NCBI RefSeq assembly: GCF_900177415.1
Contig: NZ_FXAF01000006.1
Coordinates: 129,001-193,000, forward strand
Length of the DNA stretch: 64,000 nt
Direction: 5' to 3'
From: Xaviernesmea oryzae
GTDB lineage: Bacteria > Pseudomonadota > Alphaproteobacteria > Rhizobiales > Rhizobiaceae
How positions within the stretch are numbered: position 1 is the stretch's first letter; each line of letters begins with the position of its first letter. Shown here in pieces: positions 49,599 through 60,027 of the stretch. Under the pieces are notes generated by a model. It ran no database searches, had not been told where the DNA came from, and saw only the letters and a program-made list of their open reading frames with translations. Made by a program: the position numbers and the translations under genes.

Positions 49599-51385
49599 GG
49601 GGTTTCGCCGCCGGGCAGCGACAGCGTGAAGCGGGCTCCGGCCAAGGCGCCGGTCTTCGGATCATGCAGGTTCTCGGCTCGGAGCGAACCGCCGTGTGCT
49701 TCGGCGATCTGCCGGCTGATCGACAGGCCGAGGCCGGAATTCTGCCCGAAACTCTCCCCTTCCGGCCGATCCGTATAGAAGCGCTCGAAGATGCGGTCGA
49801 TATCTTCCGCCTGAATGCCGGGGCCGTTGTCGTCCACCGTGATCGTGACGCGGTCCTTCACCCGCGAAAGCCGGATCGAGATGCGGCCGCCTTTTTCGGG
49901 CACGAAGGACCGGGCATTCTCGATGAGATTGGTGATGATCTGGCCGAGGCGCAGGTCGTGGCCGTTGACGAGATAGGCCGATTTGCTGCCGCCCTTGCCG
50001 TCGATCGCGAGCTCGATTTCCACCGGCTTGCGCCCGGTGCGGATCTGCCGGGAAATGTCGACGAGATTGCCGAGCAGGCTTTCCATGTCCACCGGCGAGG
50101 AGTCGGAGCGGGCGAGCTCCGCATCGAGCCGCGAGGCGTCGGAAATGTCGCTGATGAGGCGGTCGAGACGGCGCACATCATGGAAGATGATCTCCGTCAG
50201 CCGCCGTTTCGACTCGTCCGACCTGGCGAGCGGCAGGGTTTCGACCGCGCTGCGGAGCGATGTGAGCGGATTCTTGAGCTCGTGGCTCACATCGGCGGCG
50301 AAACTTTCGATCGCGTCGATCCGGTCGTAGAGCGCCGTGGTCATTTCGCGGAGCGCGATGGAGAGGTTGCCGATCTCGTCCTGGCGATAGGAGAAGTCCG
50401 GGATCTCCTCGCGCTGCTTGGCGCCGCGCCTGACCCGGATCGCCGCCGCTGCGAGACGCCGCAGCGGATTGGCGATCGTCGAGGACAAAAGCAGCGAAAG
50501 CAGGATGTTGACGAGCGTCGCCACGCCGAAGACGCGCATGATGGCGAGCCGCTCCGCATGCACGATCTTGTCGATATCGCCGGCCTGGGTCGACAGGAGA
50601 AGCACGCCGAGCACGGCGCGGAAACGCTGGATCGGCACGGCGACCGAGACGATCAGCTCGCCGCGCTCGGTCACGCGCACCAGGGCGCCGCGAACGCCGG
50701 TGAGCGCGTTCATGACTTCCGGATAGATGGAGCCGTCGCCGCCCGGCGCTTCCTTGTAGACCGGCAGGTTGCCGGGCTGCAGCAGGCGGTTGAAAAGCCC
50801 CGCGAACCAGTCGCTCCAGGTCTGGGATTCGTTTTCCACCGGGGGCAGATCGAAGCGCAGCACCTGGCCGCGCGAATAGAGATGGCGGGAATCCAGCAGC
50901 AGGTTGGCGTCGGCATCGAAGATGCGAGCGCGGGTGCGGGTGGGCGAGATGAGGCGACGCAGGACCGGCGCCACGCGCTCCGGATCGATCGGGAAATCGA
51001 GGTCCTCGTCGTTCGGCACCGGCGTGATGCTTTGGCCGGCCTGAAGTTCCAGAAGCTTCTGCGGATCGATGGTGATCGAATTGGTATCGACGGAGGCGGA
51101 GGCGGAGATCGCGCCTGCGATGATTTCACCCTGCGTCAGGAGGCTTTCGACGCGCGCGTCGATCAGTCCCTCGCGGAACTGGTTGAGGTAGAGAATGCCG
51201 GCGACGAGCACCACCGTCGCGGCGATGTTGAAGAACAGGATGCGGCGGGTGAGGCTCGAAAAGACCGCGTGGCCGAAGACCCTGCGGATGAGCGTGAAAG
51301 GCCGCGACCAGAACCGCCGCGGCGCGCGGCGGATCTCGGCCTTCTCGATTCCGGCCATTTCGCTGTCGAACGTCTGATCTGCCAC
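49595..51385 (-). CDS. chvG: Sensor histidine kinase ChvG (ExoS)
   Basis: 596 aa inner-membrane kinase of the ChvG-ChvI pair that controls envelope, exopolysaccharide and acid/host responses in rhizobia and agrobacteria. Membrane segments lie near residues 45-68 and 270-295 around a periplasmic sensor domain, then HAMP and HisKA with the phospho-histidine H368 in DVSHELKNPLTSL. The HATPase has NLIENARSF, DNGPGI and GLGLSISRQIAEAHGG. GTG start at 51385 with GGAAGGA upstream. It lies 73 bp after chvI and overlaps hprK. Confidence 0.95.
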   Translation of the reverse strand: MADQTFDSEMAGIEKAEIRRAPRRFWSRPFTLIRRVFGHAVFSSLTRRILFFNIAATVVLVAGILYLNQFREGLIDARVESLLTQGEIIAGAISASASVDTNSITIDPQKLLELQAGQSITPVPNDEDLDFPIDPERVAPVLRRLISPTRTRARIFDADANLLLDSRHLYSRGQVLRFDLPPVENESQTWSDWFAGLFNRLLQPGNLPVYKEAPGGDGSIYPEVMNALTGVRGALVRVTERGELIVSVAVPIQRFRAVLGVLLLSTQAGDIDKIVHAERLAIMRVFGVATLVNILLSLLLSSTIANPLRRLAAAAIRVRRGAKQREEIPDFSYRQDEIGNLSIALREMTTALYDRIDAIESFAADVSHELKNPLTSLRSAVETLPLARSDESKRRLTEIIFHDVRRLDRLISDISDASRLDAELARSDSSPVDMESLLGNLVDISRQIRTGRKPVEIELAIDGKGGSKSAYLVNGHDLRLGQIITNLIENARSFVPEKGGRISIRLSRVKDRVTITVDDNGPGIQAEDIDRIFERFYTDRPEGESFGQNSGLGLSISRQIAEAHGGSLRAENLHDPKTGALAGARFTLSLPGGETP

Positions 51386-51458
51386 TGCGGTCCTTCCACC
51401 GGATCAGTTTATCCCCGATCCGGCCGTGGCCTCAAGTTAAGCTTTCGCAAGGAGCCGG

Positions 51459-52178
51459 TCAGGCAGCCTCGCGGAAGCGATAGCCAACGCCGTAGAGCGT
51501 TTCGATCATGTCGAAGTCGCCGTCAACCATTTTGAACTTCTTGCGCAGCCGCTTGATGTGGCTGTCGATCGTACGGTCGTCCACATAGACCTGCTCGTCG
51601 TAAGCCGCATCCATCAACGCGTCGCGGCTTTTGACCACGCCCGGCCGCTGCGCCAGCGAATGCAGGATCAGGAACTCGGTCACCGTCAGCGTCACGGGCT
51701 CACCCTTCCAGGTGCAGGTATGACGCTCCTGATCCATGAGGAGCTGGCCGCGCTCCAATGTGCGGGCCGCCTGTTGGTCCGGCACCGTCTTCGCGCCGCC
51801 GACTTGCGCATCGCGGCTGCCCGCGCGGCGCAGGATCGCCTTCACCCGTTCCACCAGCAGTCGCTGGGAGAAAGGCTTGGTGATGAAATCATCCGCACCC
51901 ATCTTCAGCCCGAACAGCTCGTCGATTTCCTCATCCTTGGAGGTGAGGAAGATCACCGGCAGGTCGGATTTCTGCCGCAGCCGGCGCAGCAGCTCCATTC
52001 CGTCCATACGCGGCATCTTGATATCGAAGATCGCCAGTTGCGGGGGACGGGCAACCAGCCCGTCGAGGGCGGAGGCGCCGTCCGTATAGGTTTCGACCTT
52101 GTATCCTTCCGCTTCCAGTGCGATCGACACCGACGTCAGGATGTTGCGGTCGTCATCTACGAGCGCGATTGTCTGCAT
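51459..52178 (-). CDS. chvI: Response regulator ChvI
   Basis: 239 aa OmpR-family regulator. The receiver domain starts [14 protein letters not shown], with the phospho-aspartate D52 in [13 protein letters not shown] and the conserved lysine in [10 protein letters not shown] winged-helix DNA-binding domain lies at the C terminus ([16 protein letters not shown]). The ATG at 52178 is the usual rhizobial start and follows GGAGA; an upstream ATG at 52199 is possible. It is phosphorylated by ChvG and divergent from pckA. Confidence 0.96.
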   Translation of the reverse strand: MQTIALVDDDRNILTSVSIALEAEGYKVETYTDGASALDGLVARPPQLAIFDIKMPRMDGMELLRRLRQKSDLPVIFLTSKDEEIDELFGLKMGADDFITKPFSQRLLVERVKAILRRAGSRDAQVGGAKTVPDQQAARTLERGQLLMDQERHTCTWKGEPVTLTVTEFLILHSLAQRPGVVKSRDALMDAAYDEQVYVDDRTIDSHIKRLRKKFKMVDGDFDMIETLYGVGYRFREAA

Positions 52179-52506
52179 ACTCTCCGTCTCCGTCACCATT
52201 TATGCGCATCTCCTGGAATCACCCCAGCCCAGGCGCCATAAGCCGACGCGCTTCTTGAGTATAAAGGTGGAACAAATTGTGGCAAAGTTAAAGGGGCGGC
52301 CTACGGTCGCATCATTTAGGCCTTCATATTGCACCATCCCGGATGAGGATCAAAAAAGTTCCTAAACCGATTTAAAGAGGAATAAAGTTTTTTAAATCGA
52401 TTAATTAATTGATATTATTAAACAATTCCACGCCTCCCTCTTGCCCTTTCAGAATTCTGTCATTAATTTCGCAGCACGTTCAACGGTTAGCGGAAGGAAT
52501 GCGCGC
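52179..52506. promoter_or_regulatory. chvI-pckA divergent promoter region
   Basis: 328 bp without a gene, carrying both promoters. The pckA side (52350-52430) is strikingly AT-rich compared with the rest of the window. It contains two similar palindromes: TAAACCGATTTA (52363-52374) and TTAAATCGATTAA (52392-52404), centres 30 bp apart. The chvI side shows TTGAGTATAAAGG-type sequence (near 52255) but no firm promoter. Confidence 0.7.
52363..52404. promoter_or_regulatory. Paired LacI-like operator candidates upstream of pckA
   Basis: Two AT-rich palindromes centred on CG, TAAACCGATTTA and TTAAATCGATTAA, lie 30 bp apart centre to centre, about three helical turns. They are 103-144 bp upstream of the pckA ATG. 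In S. meliloti a LacI/GalR-family protein, PckR, controls pckA; that these are its sites is my inference. Confidence 0.55.
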
Positions 52507-54117
52507 ATGGAGGAGTTTGGACTTCACAACCCGTCCAATGGGTTAGCGGCGATCGGTCTCGGCGGGGTGTCGCGCGTCAATTACAACCTTTCCGAGGTCG
52601 AGCTTTACGAGGAAGCCATTCGCCGCGGTGAAGCCGATGTCACTGCCGACGGCGCGCTGCGGGCGATCACCGGCCAGCATACGGGCCGTTCTCCGAAGGA
52701 CAAATTCGTCGTCCGGGACGCCGATACCGAAAACCGGATCTGGTGGGACAACAACAAGCCCATGTCGCCGGAACATTTCGAAGTGCTGCGGAAGGACATG
52801 CTGGCGCATGCGGCCGGCAAGACGCTCTATGTGCAGGACCTGATCGGCGGCGCCGACGAGGAAAACGCCCTGCCGACCCGGGTCGTCACGGAGCTTGCCT
52901 GGCACGCGCTCTTCATCCGCAACCTTCTGATCCGCCCGAACCGCGACACGCTGACGGACTTCCGGCAGAAGCTGACGATCATCAACCTGCCGAGCTTCAA
53001 GGCCGATCCCGCCCGCCACGGCTGCCGCACCGAGACGGTGATCGCCTGCGACCTGACGAACGGTCTGGTCCTGATCGGCGGCACGTCCTATGCGGGCGAG
53101 AACAAGAAGTCCGTCTTCACCGTTCTCAACTATCTCCTGCCGGCCAAGGGCGTCATGCCGATGCATTGCTCGGCCAACCTCGGCAAGGACGGAGATTCGG
53201 CCGTCTTCTTCGGCCTTTCGGGCACCGGCAAGACGACGCTTTCGGCCGACCCGAACCGCACGCTGATCGGCGACGACGAGCACGGCTGGGGCGAAAACGG
53301 CATCTTCAACTTCGAGGGTGGCTGCTACGCCAAGGCGATCAAGCTTTCGGCCGAGGCCGAGCCGGAAATCTATGCCGCAACCCGCCGTTTCGGCACCGTG
53401 CTCGAAAACGTCGTGCTCGATGAAAACCGCGTGCCGGATTTCAACGACGGCTCGCTGACGGAAAACACCCGCAGCGCCTATCCGCTGCACTTCATTCCGA
53501 ACGCGTCTGATACCGGCCTTGCGCCGCATCCGAAGACGATCATCATGCTGACCGCAGATGCCTTCGGCGTCATGCCGCCGATCGCCAAGCTGACGCCGGA
53601 ACAGGCCATGTACCACTTCCTTTCCGGTTATACCGCCAAGGTCGCCGGCACGGAAAAGGGCGTGACCGAACCGGAAGCCACGTTCTCGACCTGCTTCGGC
53701 GCCCCGTTCATGCCGCGCCATCCGGCCGAATACGGGAACCTGCTCAAGGAGCTGATCGCCCGTCACGGCGTCGATTGCTGGCTGGTCAACACCGGCTGGA
53801 CCGGCGGCGCCTACGGCATCGGCCGCCGCATGCCGATCAAGGCGACCCGCGCTCTTTTGGCGGCCGCGCTGAACGGCAGCCTCAACAACGCGGAATTCCG
53901 CATCGATCCGAATTTCGGCTTCGCAGTGCCGGTCGCCGTCGAGGGCGTCGACAATTCCATCCTCGACCCGCGCTCGACCTGGGCGGACGGTGCCGCCTAC
54001 GACGCCCAGGCCCGGAAGCTGGTGTCGATGTTCATCGCGAATTTCGAGAAGTTCGAAAATCACGTCGACAGCAAGGTCCGCGACGCCGCCCCGGGCCTGC
54101 TCGTCGCCGCCGAATAG
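52507..54117 (+). CDS. pckA: Phosphoenolpyruvate carboxykinase (ATP)
   Basis: 536 aa. It converts oxaloacetate and ATP to PEP, the first committed step of gluconeogenesis, needed for growth on dicarboxylates. The ATP loop GLSGTGKTT is at residues 236-244, followed by [11 protein letters not shown]-type [12 protein letters not shown] and the [14 protein letters not shown] signature are intact. The ATG at 52507 has GGAAGGAA upstream; an in-frame ATG at 52441 adds an unsupported extension. It ends at a terminator that overlaps a parS-type palindrome. Confidence 0.97.
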   Translation: MEEFGLHNPSNGLAAIGLGGVSRVNYNLSEVELYEEAIRRGEADVTADGALRAITGQHTGRSPKDKFVVRDADTENRIWWDNNKPMSPEHFEVLRKDMLAHAAGKTLYVQDLIGGADEENALPTRVVTELAWHALFIRNLLIRPNRDTLTDFRQKLTIINLPSFKADPARHGCRTETVIACDLTNGLVLIGGTSYAGENKKSVFTVLNYLLPAKGVMPMHCSANLGKDGDSAVFFGLSGTGKTTLSADPNRTLIGDDEHGWGENGIFNFEGGCYAKAIKLSAEAEPEIYAATRRFGTVLENVVLDENRVPDFNDGSLTENTRSAYPLHFIPNASDTGLAPHPKTIIMLTADAFGVMPPIAKLTPEQAMYHFLSGYTAKVAGTEKGVTEPEATFSTCFGAPFMPRHPAEYGNLLKELIARHGVDCWLVNTGWTGGAYGIGRRMPIKATRALLAAALNGSLNNAEFRIDPNFGFAVPVAVEGVDNSILDPRSTWADGAAYDAQARKLVSMFIANFEKFENHVDSKVRDAAPGLLVAAE

Positions 54118-54127
54118 TTCGCATTAA

Positions 54128-54143
54128 GGATTCACGTGAAACC
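54128..54143. promoter_or_regulatory. parS-type ParB-binding site after pckA
   Basis: GGATTCACGTGAAACC carries the full TTCACGTGAA core and matches 13 of 16 bases of parS. Its right end overlaps the first bases of the pckA terminator stem. It is 40 kb from the candidate origin, the most distant site in the window. Confidence 0.72.
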
Positions 54144-54172
54144 GCCGGCCCTCGCGCCGGCGGTTTTCTTTT
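54139..54172 (+). terminator. Terminator after pckA
   Basis: AAACCGCCGGC (54139-54149) pairs with GCCGGCGGTTT (54156-54166), an 11-bp stem with a 6-base loop, followed by TCTTTT. Confidence 0.88.
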
Positions 54173-54269
54173 GGGCGGCTTTGTGGGAAAAGATGCGGCC
54201 TACCGTTACCGCTCGAATATGGATGCGAGTTTCGGGCGGCATGCGCCTCAGGAAAACGATCAGACCGCC

Positions 54270-54704
54270 ATGGCCAGCAATCCCCTCGTCATCAACAGCC
54301 GCATTACCATTGCAGGATGGGAACTGACCGAGCAATTCGTGCTGACGGGCGGCCCGGGCGGCCAGAACGTCAACAAGGTGTCGACCGCCGTCCAGCTTTT
54401 CTTCGATATCGCCGGTTCTCCGTCGCTGCCCGATCGCGTCAAGCAGAATGCCATCAGGCTCGCCGGAAAACGGGTGTCGAAGGAAGGCGTGCTGATGATA
54501 GAGGCGAACCGTTCCCGCAGCCAGGAGCGCAACCGCGAGGAAGCGCGCGAGCGGCTGAAGGAACTGATCCTCGAAGCCGCCAAGCCGCCACCGCCGCCGC
54601 GCAAGGCCACCAAGCCGACGAAAGGTTCGGTCGAGCGCCGGCTGAAGGAGAAATCCGGCCGCTCGGAGGTGAAGAAGATGCGCGGGCGCCCGACGGGAGA
54701 GTGA
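54270..54704 (+). CDS. arfB: Peptidyl-tRNA hydrolase ArfB (ribosome rescue factor)
   Basis: 144 aa. It releases peptides from ribosomes stalled without a stop codon. The catalytic GGQ is at residues 30-32 in TGGPGGQNVNKV, and the basic C-terminal tail (KPTKGSVERRLKEK, then GRSEVKKMRGRP) that enters the empty mRNA channel is present. The ATG at 54270 is chosen; upstream in-frame ATGs lack similarity. It is one base before alkB and probably co-transcribed with it. Confidence 0.94.
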   Translation: MASNPLVINSRITIAGWELTEQFVLTGGPGGQNVNKVSTAVQLFFDIAGSPSLPDRVKQNAIRLAGKRVSKEGVLMIEANRSRSQERNREEARERLKELILEAAKPPPPPRKATKPTKGSVERRLKEKSGRSEVKKMRGRPTGE

Positions 54705-54705
54705 A

Positions 54706-55317
54706 TTGGCGACGCTTGCGAATGGCATCCGGCATCTGCCCGGCTATCTCGATCGCGCGGCGCAGGAGCGGCTGGTCGAGCTGATCCGCGGCATCGTCGC
54801 GGAAGCGCCCCTGTACGTGCCCGAGATGCCCGGCACCGGCAAACCCATGTCGGTGCGCATGACCAATTGCGGTCCGCTCGGCTGGGTGACCGACAAGGAG
54901 AAGGGCTATCGCTATCAATCCTTCCATCCGGCGACGAAGAAACCCTGGCCGGCCATGCCGGAAGAACTGCTTGATCTCTGGCAAAAGCTTGCCGGCTATA
55001 CGAAGCCGCCGGAGGCCTGTCTGATCAATTTCTATTCCGACGATGCGAAGATGGGCCTGCACCAGGACAGGGACGAGACCGACCTCGCAGCGCCCGTACT
55101 ATCCATCTCGCTCGGCAACAGCTGCCTTTTCCGGGTGGGCGGGCTCGACCGCAAGGGTCCGACCGGTTCGTTCCGGCTGTCGAGCGGGGATATCGTCATT
55201 CTAGGCGGAGACGGGCGCCTGGCTTTTCACGGCGTCGACCGCATCTATCCCGGCACATCGACGCTTCTCAGGAACGGCGGCCGCATCAACCTGACGCTGC
55301 GCCGGGTCAACGGCTGA
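54706..55317 (+). CDS. alkB: AlkB-family DNA repair dioxygenase
   Basis: 203 aa Fe(II)/2-oxoglutarate oxygenase that removes alkyl lesions such as 1-methyladenine and 3-methylcytosine by oxidative demethylation. The iron ligands are H119 and D121 (LHQDRDE) and H175 (AFHGVDR). The 2-oxoglutarate arginine is in RINLTLRRV, and the NFYSDDAKMG loop is typical. The start is a TTG at 54706 with GGGAGAG upstream. It is paired with arfB and converges on coaA. Confidence 0.95.
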   Translation: MATLANGIRHLPGYLDRAAQERLVELIRGIVAEAPLYVPEMPGTGKPMSVRMTNCGPLGWVTDKEKGYRYQSFHPATKKPWPAMPEELLDLWQKLAGYTKPPEACLINFYSDDAKMGLHQDRDETDLAAPVLSISLGNSCLFRVGGLDRKGPTGSFRLSSGDIVILGGDGRLAFHGVDRIYPGTSTLLRNGGRINLTLRRVNG

Positions 55318-55347
55318 GCCGAACCCCGATAGCCGGTTATGGATCGT

Positions 55348-56340
55348 CTACAGTTTTCGCAGCGAAACGGTTTCGACCAGATGGTTGCGGCCCTTGCGCA
55401 GGATGAGATCGGCGCGCGGCCTGGTCGGAACGATATTCTGCCGGAGATTCTTGAGGTTGATGTTTTCCCAGAGCCCCTCGGCGACGGCGCGCGCCGCGTC
55501 CGCATCGATCGCGGCATATTTCTTGAAGTAGGAGGTCGGATCGCGGAAAGCGGTTTGGCGGAGCTTCATGAAGCGCTGGACGTACCAGTTGTGGATCTGC
55601 TCCTCGTCGGCATCGATATAGATCGAGAAATCGAAGAAATCAGAGACGATCGGCACGATCTTGCCGTCCGCGGGCAGCGCCCGCGACTGCAGCACGTTGA
55701 TGCCTTCGAAAATCAGGATGTCCGGCCGGTCGACCAGCGTGAACTCGTCCGGCAGCACGTCGTAGGTGAGGTGCGAATAGCGCGGCGCCTTGACGTTCGG
55801 TTCCCCGGCCTTGATGGCGGAGAGGAAGCGTAAAATGGCGCCGACGTCGTAGCTTTCCGGAAAACCCTTCCGCTCCATGAGGTTTTCGCGATGGAGCACG
55901 GCATTCGGATAGAGAAACCCGTCGGTGGTGATGAGATCGACCTTCGGGCTGGAAGGCCAGCGGGCAAGCAGTTCTTTCAGGATGCGGGCGGTCGTCGATT
56001 TGCCGACCGCGACCGAACCGGCGATGCCGATGATGAAAGGCGTCTTTGCGACGTTCGAAAGGCTGAGGAAACGGTTCCTCTGCTGAAAGAGCAGCTGGGA
56101 TGCCTCCACATGCGAGGAAAGCAGGCGCGAAAGCGAAAGATAGATCCGCCGCACCTCTTCCAGATCGATCGGGTCGTCCAGGGAACGCAGCCGCGCGACC
56201 TCGTCGGCGGTGAGCGTCAGCGGCGTATCGGCACGGAACTTGGCCCACTCTTCTGCGGTGAAGTGATGGTAGGGGGAATAATATTCCGTACTGCTGCCCA
56301 CGGTGTCCGGCATCTCTGCAGGTTGAGTTACGACGTTCAT
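55348..56340 (-). CDS. coaA: Type I pantothenate kinase
   Basis: 330 aa. It phosphorylates pantothenate, the controlled first step of CoA synthesis. The P-loop GSVAVGKS is at residues 108-115, and the N-terminal [16 protein letters not shown] and the [11 protein letters not shown] segment are family signatures. The ATG overlaps the hisE stop (ATGA at 56337-56340), so it is the last gene of the his cluster, an arrangement seen in other rhizobia. Confidence 0.96.
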   Translation of the reverse strand: MNVVTQPAEMPDTVGSSTEYYSPYHHFTAEEWAKFRADTPLTLTADEVARLRSLDDPIDLEEVRRIYLSLSRLLSSHVEASQLLFQQRNRFLSLSNVAKTPFIIGIAGSVAVGKSTTARILKELLARWPSSPKVDLITTDGFLYPNAVLHRENLMERKGFPESYDVGAILRFLSAIKAGEPNVKAPRYSHLTYDVLPDEFTLVDRPDILIFEGINVLQSRALPADGKIVPIVSDFFDFSIYIDADEEQIHNWYVQRFMKLRQTAFRDPTSYFKKYAAIDADAARAVAEGLWENINLKNLRQNIVPTRPRADLILRKGRNHLVETVSLRKL

Positions 56341-56660
56341 GATGTCTGCCGGCTCGCCTTTTCCTGAAGACCGGACTGGCCGGTTCTCCTCTGGAGTTCA
56401 TCCAGTACATCCTGTAGCGGCACGGCCGCGATATTCAAGACGACCAAAAGATGATAGAGCAGGTCCGCGCTCTCCGCCGTCAGATTCCGGCGATCCTGCT
56501 TGATGGCCGCGATGACGGTTTCGGTTGCTTCTTCGCCGAGTTTCTTGGCCGCCTTTTCCTGGCCGGCGGCAACAAGCTTGGCCGTCCAGGATTCCTCCGG
56601 CGAAGCCTGGGCTCTCGTCGCGACGATCCGCTCCAGGTCGTTCAAGGAAAATTCACTCAT
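56337..56660 (-). CDS. hisE: Phosphoribosyl-ATP pyrophosphatase
   Basis: 107 aa. It hydrolyses phosphoribosyl-ATP to phosphoribosyl-AMP, the second step of histidine synthesis. The MazG-like core [20 protein letters not shown] and [11 protein letters not shown] hold the acidic metal-binding residues. It is a separate gene, not fused to HisI, as is usual in alphaproteobacteria. It lies 18 bp after hisF and overlaps coaA. Confidence 0.95.
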   Translation of the reverse strand: MSEFSLNDLERIVATRAQASPEESWTAKLVAAGQEKAAKKLGEEATETVIAAIKQDRRNLTAESADLLYHLLVVLNIAAVPLQDVLDELQRRTGQSGLQEKASRQTS

Positions 56661-56678
56661 AACGCTCTTCCCGCTCGT

Positions 56679-57455
56679 TCAGTCGAGCCGCATGGCGATC
56701 CCGCGTTCCGCCATATAATGCTTTGCCTGGCCCACCGTATAGGTGCCGAAGTGGAAAATCGAGGCGGCGAGAACGGCAGTCGCATGGCCTTCCGTGATGC
56801 CCGCGACCATATCGTCCAGCGTGCCGACGCCGCCGGACGCGATCACCGGCGCCCGGACGCTGTCGGCGATCGCCCGCGTGAGGCCGAGATCGTAGCCGTT
56901 CTTCGTGCCGTCGCGGTCCATCGAAGTGACGAGCAGCTCGCCGGCGCCGCGTTCGACCATCTTCACCGCGAATTCGACCGCGTCGATTCCCGTGGGGGTG
57001 CGTCCGCCATGGGTGAATATCTCCCAGCGGTCCGTCTCGCCGGAAGCCGAGACCTTCTTGGCGTCGATCGACACGACGATGCACTGGTTGCCGAACTTGT
57101 CGGCGGCTTCGGCCACGAAATCCGGATTGCTGACCGCCGCCGAATTGATCGAGACCTTGTCGGCACCGGCAAGCAGCAGCTTGCGGATATCGGCGATGGT
57201 GCGCACCCCGCCGCCGACGGTGAGCGGCATGAAGCAGTGCTCGGCGGTGCGGGCGACGACATCGAAAATCGTCTCGCGATTGTCGGAGGAGGCGGTGATA
57301 TCGAGGAAGCAGAGTTCGTCGGCACCGGCGGCGTCATAGGCTTTCGCGGCCTCTACGGGGTCACCGGCATCGATGAGATCGACGAAATTGACGCCCTTGA
57401 CGACGCGGCCGTCTTTCACGTCCAGGCAGGGGATAACACGGGCTTTGAGGGTCAT
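56679..57455 (-). CDS. hisF: Imidazole glycerol phosphate synthase subunit HisF
   Basis: 258 aa cyclase subunit. It forms imidazole glycerol phosphate and AICAR using ammonia from HisH. Catalytic D12 is in [15 protein letters not shown], and the second aspartate is in [18 protein letters not shown] and SGGVG phosphate loops are both present, showing the half-barrel symmetry shared with HisA. The start overlaps the hisA stop by 4 bp. Confidence 0.97.
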   Translation of the reverse strand: MTLKARVIPCLDVKDGRVVKGVNFVDLIDAGDPVEAAKAYDAAGADELCFLDITASSDNRETIFDVVARTAEHCFMPLTVGGGVRTIADIRKLLLAGADKVSINSAAVSNPDFVAEAADKFGNQCIVVSIDAKKVSASGETDRWEIFTHGGRTPTGIDAVEFAVKMVERGAGELLVTSMDRDGTKNGYDLGLTRAIADSVRAPVIASGGVGTLDDMVAGITEGHATAVLAASIFHFGTYTVGQAKHYMAERGIAMRLD

Positions 57456-58195
57456 GCTGCACGTCCTTGCCTGCTGCGGATCAGCGCCAGCGCTTCCTGG
57501 GGGTCGATGCGGCCGTCATAGAGCGCGCGGCCGGAAATCGCGCCTTCCAGCCGTGCCGCGTCGGGTTCCAGCATGCGGCGGATGTCGTCCAGGGAGGCGA
57601 GCCCGCCGGATGCGATGACGGGAATGGAGACGGCATTGGCGAGCTCCAGCGTCGATGCCCAGTTGATGCCGGCAAGAATGCCGTCGCGGTCGATATCCGT
57701 ATAGATGATCGCCGAAATCCCGGCGCCTTCGAACTTCCTGGCGAGCTCGATGACGCCGAGTTCGGAAGCTTCCGCCCAGCCCTCGACCGCCACCTTGCCG
57801 CCCTTGGCGTCGATGCCGACGGCGACCTTGCCCGGAAACTTCCTGCAGGCCTCGACGACCAGCGCCGGATCGCGGACGGCCACGGTGCCGAGGATGACGC
57901 GGGCAAGGCCGCGCGCCAGCCAGTTTTCGATGTGATCAAGCGTACGGATGCCGCCGCCGAGCTGTACCGGGTTCTTCGTGGCTTTCAGGATGGCGTCGAC
58001 GGCAGCGCCGTTGACACTCTCGCCGGCGAAGGCGCCATTGAGATCGACCACATGCAGCCATTCGAAGCCCTGGTCCTCGAAGGCTTTTGCCTGGGCAGCG
58101 GGATCGGGATTGTAGACGGTCGCCTGGTCCATGTCGCCGAGCTTCAGGCGAACGCATTGCCCGTCTTTGAGGTCGATTGCAGGAAATAGGATCAT
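57452..58195 (-). CDS. hisA: ProFAR isomerase HisA
   Basis: 247 aa TIM barrel isomerising the ProFAR ring to the open ribulose form in histidine synthesis. D8 in [14 protein letters not shown] is catalytic; the second aspartate is in [10 protein letters not shown], and GGGIRT is the phosphate loop. The ATG at 58195 is the conserved start; longer in-frame readings lack similarity. It lies 46 bp downstream of hisH and overlaps hisF. Confidence 0.97.
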   Translation of the reverse strand: MILFPAIDLKDGQCVRLKLGDMDQATVYNPDPAAQAKAFEDQGFEWLHVVDLNGAFAGESVNGAAVDAILKATKNPVQLGGGIRTLDHIENWLARGLARVILGTVAVRDPALVVEACRKFPGKVAVGIDAKGGKVAVEGWAEASELGVIELARKFEGAGISAIIYTDIDRDGILAGINWASTLELANAVSIPVIASGGLASLDDIRRMLEPDAARLEGAISGRALYDGRIDPQEALALIRSRQGRAA

Positions 58196-58241
58196 TCTGT
58201 TTTCGAGTCCTTGGCAGTCTGCGCGAGCCGGGTTTTCTTCC

Positions 58242-58892
58242 TCAGGGCTTCCAGCGCAGGAAATTGGAGATGAGTGCAAGACCTAATGCCTGGCTTTTCT
58301 CAGGGTGAAATTGCGAGCCGGCCATGTTGTCGCGCCCGACGAAGGCGGTCATCGCTCCGCCGTATTCGGTGGTGGCGATCACGTCGTGCCGGTGTTTTGC
58401 GGCAAGATGGTAGGAATGCACGAAATAGGCGTGCAGACCGTCGGGTCCCGTCGGGATGCCGTCGAAGAGCGGGTGCGGGTGGTGCAGGTCGAGCGTGTTC
58501 CAGCCGATCTGCGGGATCTTCAGGTCCGGATCGTTCGGCGTCATTTCAACGACATCGCCCTCGATCCAGCCGAACCCTTCGGTGACCGTCTTTTCGAGCC
58601 CGCGCGACGACATGAGCTGCATGCCGACGCAAATGCCGAGGAAAGGGCGGCCCTTGTGCTCGACGACGTCGATGACGGCCTCCCGCATGCCGGGCACGGC
58701 ATCGAGGCCGGCGCGGCAATCGGCATAGGCACCGACGCCGGGCAGCACGATCCGGTCGGCGGTCGCCACGGCATCCGCCTTGTCGGTGAGATCGATCACG
58801 GCGTCGATGCCGGATTCGCGGGCGGCCCGTTCGAAGGCCTTGGTCGCGGATCTGAGGTTGCCGGATCCGTAGTCGATGATTGCGACGCGCAT
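58242..58892 (-). CDS. hisH: Imidazole glycerol phosphate synthase subunit HisH
   Basis: 216 aa class I glutamine amidotransferase feeding ammonia to HisF. The nucleophile is C88 in [10 protein letters not shown]; the His-Glu pair is in [10 protein letters not shown], and [10 protein letters not shown] forms the oxyanion side. The ATG shares one base with the upstream DUF2628 stop (TGATG), indicating coupled translation in the hisB-DUF2628-hisH-hisA-hisF-hisE-coaA operon. Confidence 0.97.
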   Translation of the reverse strand: MRVAIIDYGSGNLRSATKAFERAARESGIDAVIDLTDKADAVATADRIVLPGVGAYADCRAGLDAVPGMREAVIDVVEHKGRPFLGICVGMQLMSSRGLEKTVTEGFGWIEGDVVEMTPNDPDLKIPQIGWNTLDLHHPHPLFDGIPTGPDGLHAYFVHSYHLAAKHRHDVIATTEYGGAMTAFVGRDNMAGSQFHPEKSQALGLALISNFLRWKP

Positions 58893-59398
58893 CAGCGTCC
58901 TCCTTGATGGTCGAAAAGGCCGAGATGCGGCTCATTCCAGCTCCTGGGCAAGCCGGCGGCGGGCGGCTTTGCCTGCTTTGCCCAATCGGCTGAAGCCGGC
59001 AGCTGTTGTTTTTCCGGCTGCGGCAGGCCGGAGAAGTAAATCTCCTCCGCCGTATCGAGGTTCGGTGCGAAAATCACCGTTTCCAGGGTCCATCCGCGGC
59101 GAACCAGCGCTTCGGAGCGATAATGTCGGCCTTCGAATGCGACGAGCAGACCGACCGCCAGCCCCAGAAGGATACCAGCAATCTCGAATTCCGGCATGCG
59201 CACCAGGAAACCGCTTAGCCCCTGCAGGAGAAATACGACGAACCCGGCGAGCCAGAGCCGGTTCCAGAGGAGCCAGACCCAGGGAAAGAAGAACGCCGTC
59301 CACGAAAACCCGTCCGGCAGGACGAGTGTCGAGCGGTGATCCCTGTCCGGGGCCCGTGTCGGATCGTCGGGAGGCGTCAGAACGAGATAGCTTCTCAA
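58892..59398 (-). CDS. DUF2628 small membrane protein within the his operon
   Basis: 168 aa of unknown function. [21 protein letters not shown] is the DUF2628 signature, and two or three hydrophobic segments span about residues 30-85. The C-terminal half is polar and ends with a Gln/Pro-rich stretch. The start is a TTG at 59398, set by GGGAGAA six bases before; the protein begins (M)[11 protein letters not shown]. It lies 20 bp after hisB and overlaps hisH by one base. It is a regular passenger in rhizobial his operons with no assigned role in histidine synthesis. Confidence 0.87.
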   Translation of the reverse strand: MRSYLVLTPPDDPTRAPDRDHRSTLVLPDGFSWTAFFFPWVWLLWNRLWLAGFVVFLLQGLSGFLVRMPEFEIAGILLGLAVGLLVAFEGRHYRSEALVRRGWTLETVIFAPNLDTAEEIYFSGLPQPEKQQLPASADWAKQAKPPAAGLPRSWNEPHLGLFDHQGGR

Positions 59399-59418
59399 GG
59401 AATTTCTCCCGGAAGCGG

Positions 59419-60027
59419 TTAGACCAGCATTCCCTTCGTGGAGGGGACGCGATTGGCCTGCCGCGGATCGATTTCGGTTGCCGTGCGCAAGGTCCGCGCC
59501 ACGGCTTTGAAGCAGGTCTCGGCGATATGATGGTTGTTGGCGCCGTAATGGTTCAGCACATGCAGCGTGATGCCGGCATTCTGGGCGAAGGCCTGGAAGA
59601 ACTCGCGCACCAGTTCGGTGTCGAACGTACCGATCTTCGGCGCGCTGAAAGCGACGTTCCAGACGAGGAAGGGCCGGCCGGAAACGTCGATCGCCGCCTT
59701 GGTCATGGTCTCGTCCATGGCAAGATCGAGCGAGGCGTAGCGAGTGATGCCGCGGCGGTCGCCGAGCGCCTTGGAAATCGCCTGGCCGAGCGCAATGCCG
59801 GTGTCCTCCACCGTGTGGTGGTCGTCGATATGCAGATCGCCCTTCACGGCGATATCCATGTCGATGAGCGAATGCCGCGAAAGCTGGTCCAGCATATGGT
59901 CGAAGAAGCCGACGCCCGTCGAAATCTTGGCCGTGCCGGTGCCGTCGAGGTTGACGGAAACGGAGACGGAGGTTTCGTTGGTCTTGCGGGAAATGCTTCC
60001 CGTGCGCGCGACTGTCGTTTCGCCCAT
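59419..60027 (-). CDS. hisB: Imidazoleglycerol-phosphate dehydratase
   Basis: 202 aa manganese enzyme dehydrating imidazole glycerol phosphate. The metal-site motifs [15 protein letters not shown] and [14 protein letters not shown] are both present, as is GFFDHMLDQ. It is monofunctional, lacking the phosphatase half fused in E. coli. The ATG at 60027 fits related proteins; ATGs at 60042 and 60072 are in frame upstream. It is the first gene of the his operon and divergent from hslV. Confidence 0.96.
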   Translation of the reverse strand: MGETTVARTGSISRKTNETSVSVSVNLDGTGTAKISTGVGFFDHMLDQLSRHSLIDMDIAVKGDLHIDDHHTVEDTGIALGQAISKALGDRRGITRYASLDLAMDETMTKAAIDVSGRPFLVWNVAFSAPKIGTFDTELVREFFQAFAQNAGITLHVLNHYGANNHHIAETCFKAVARTLRTATEIDPRQANRVPSTKGMLV

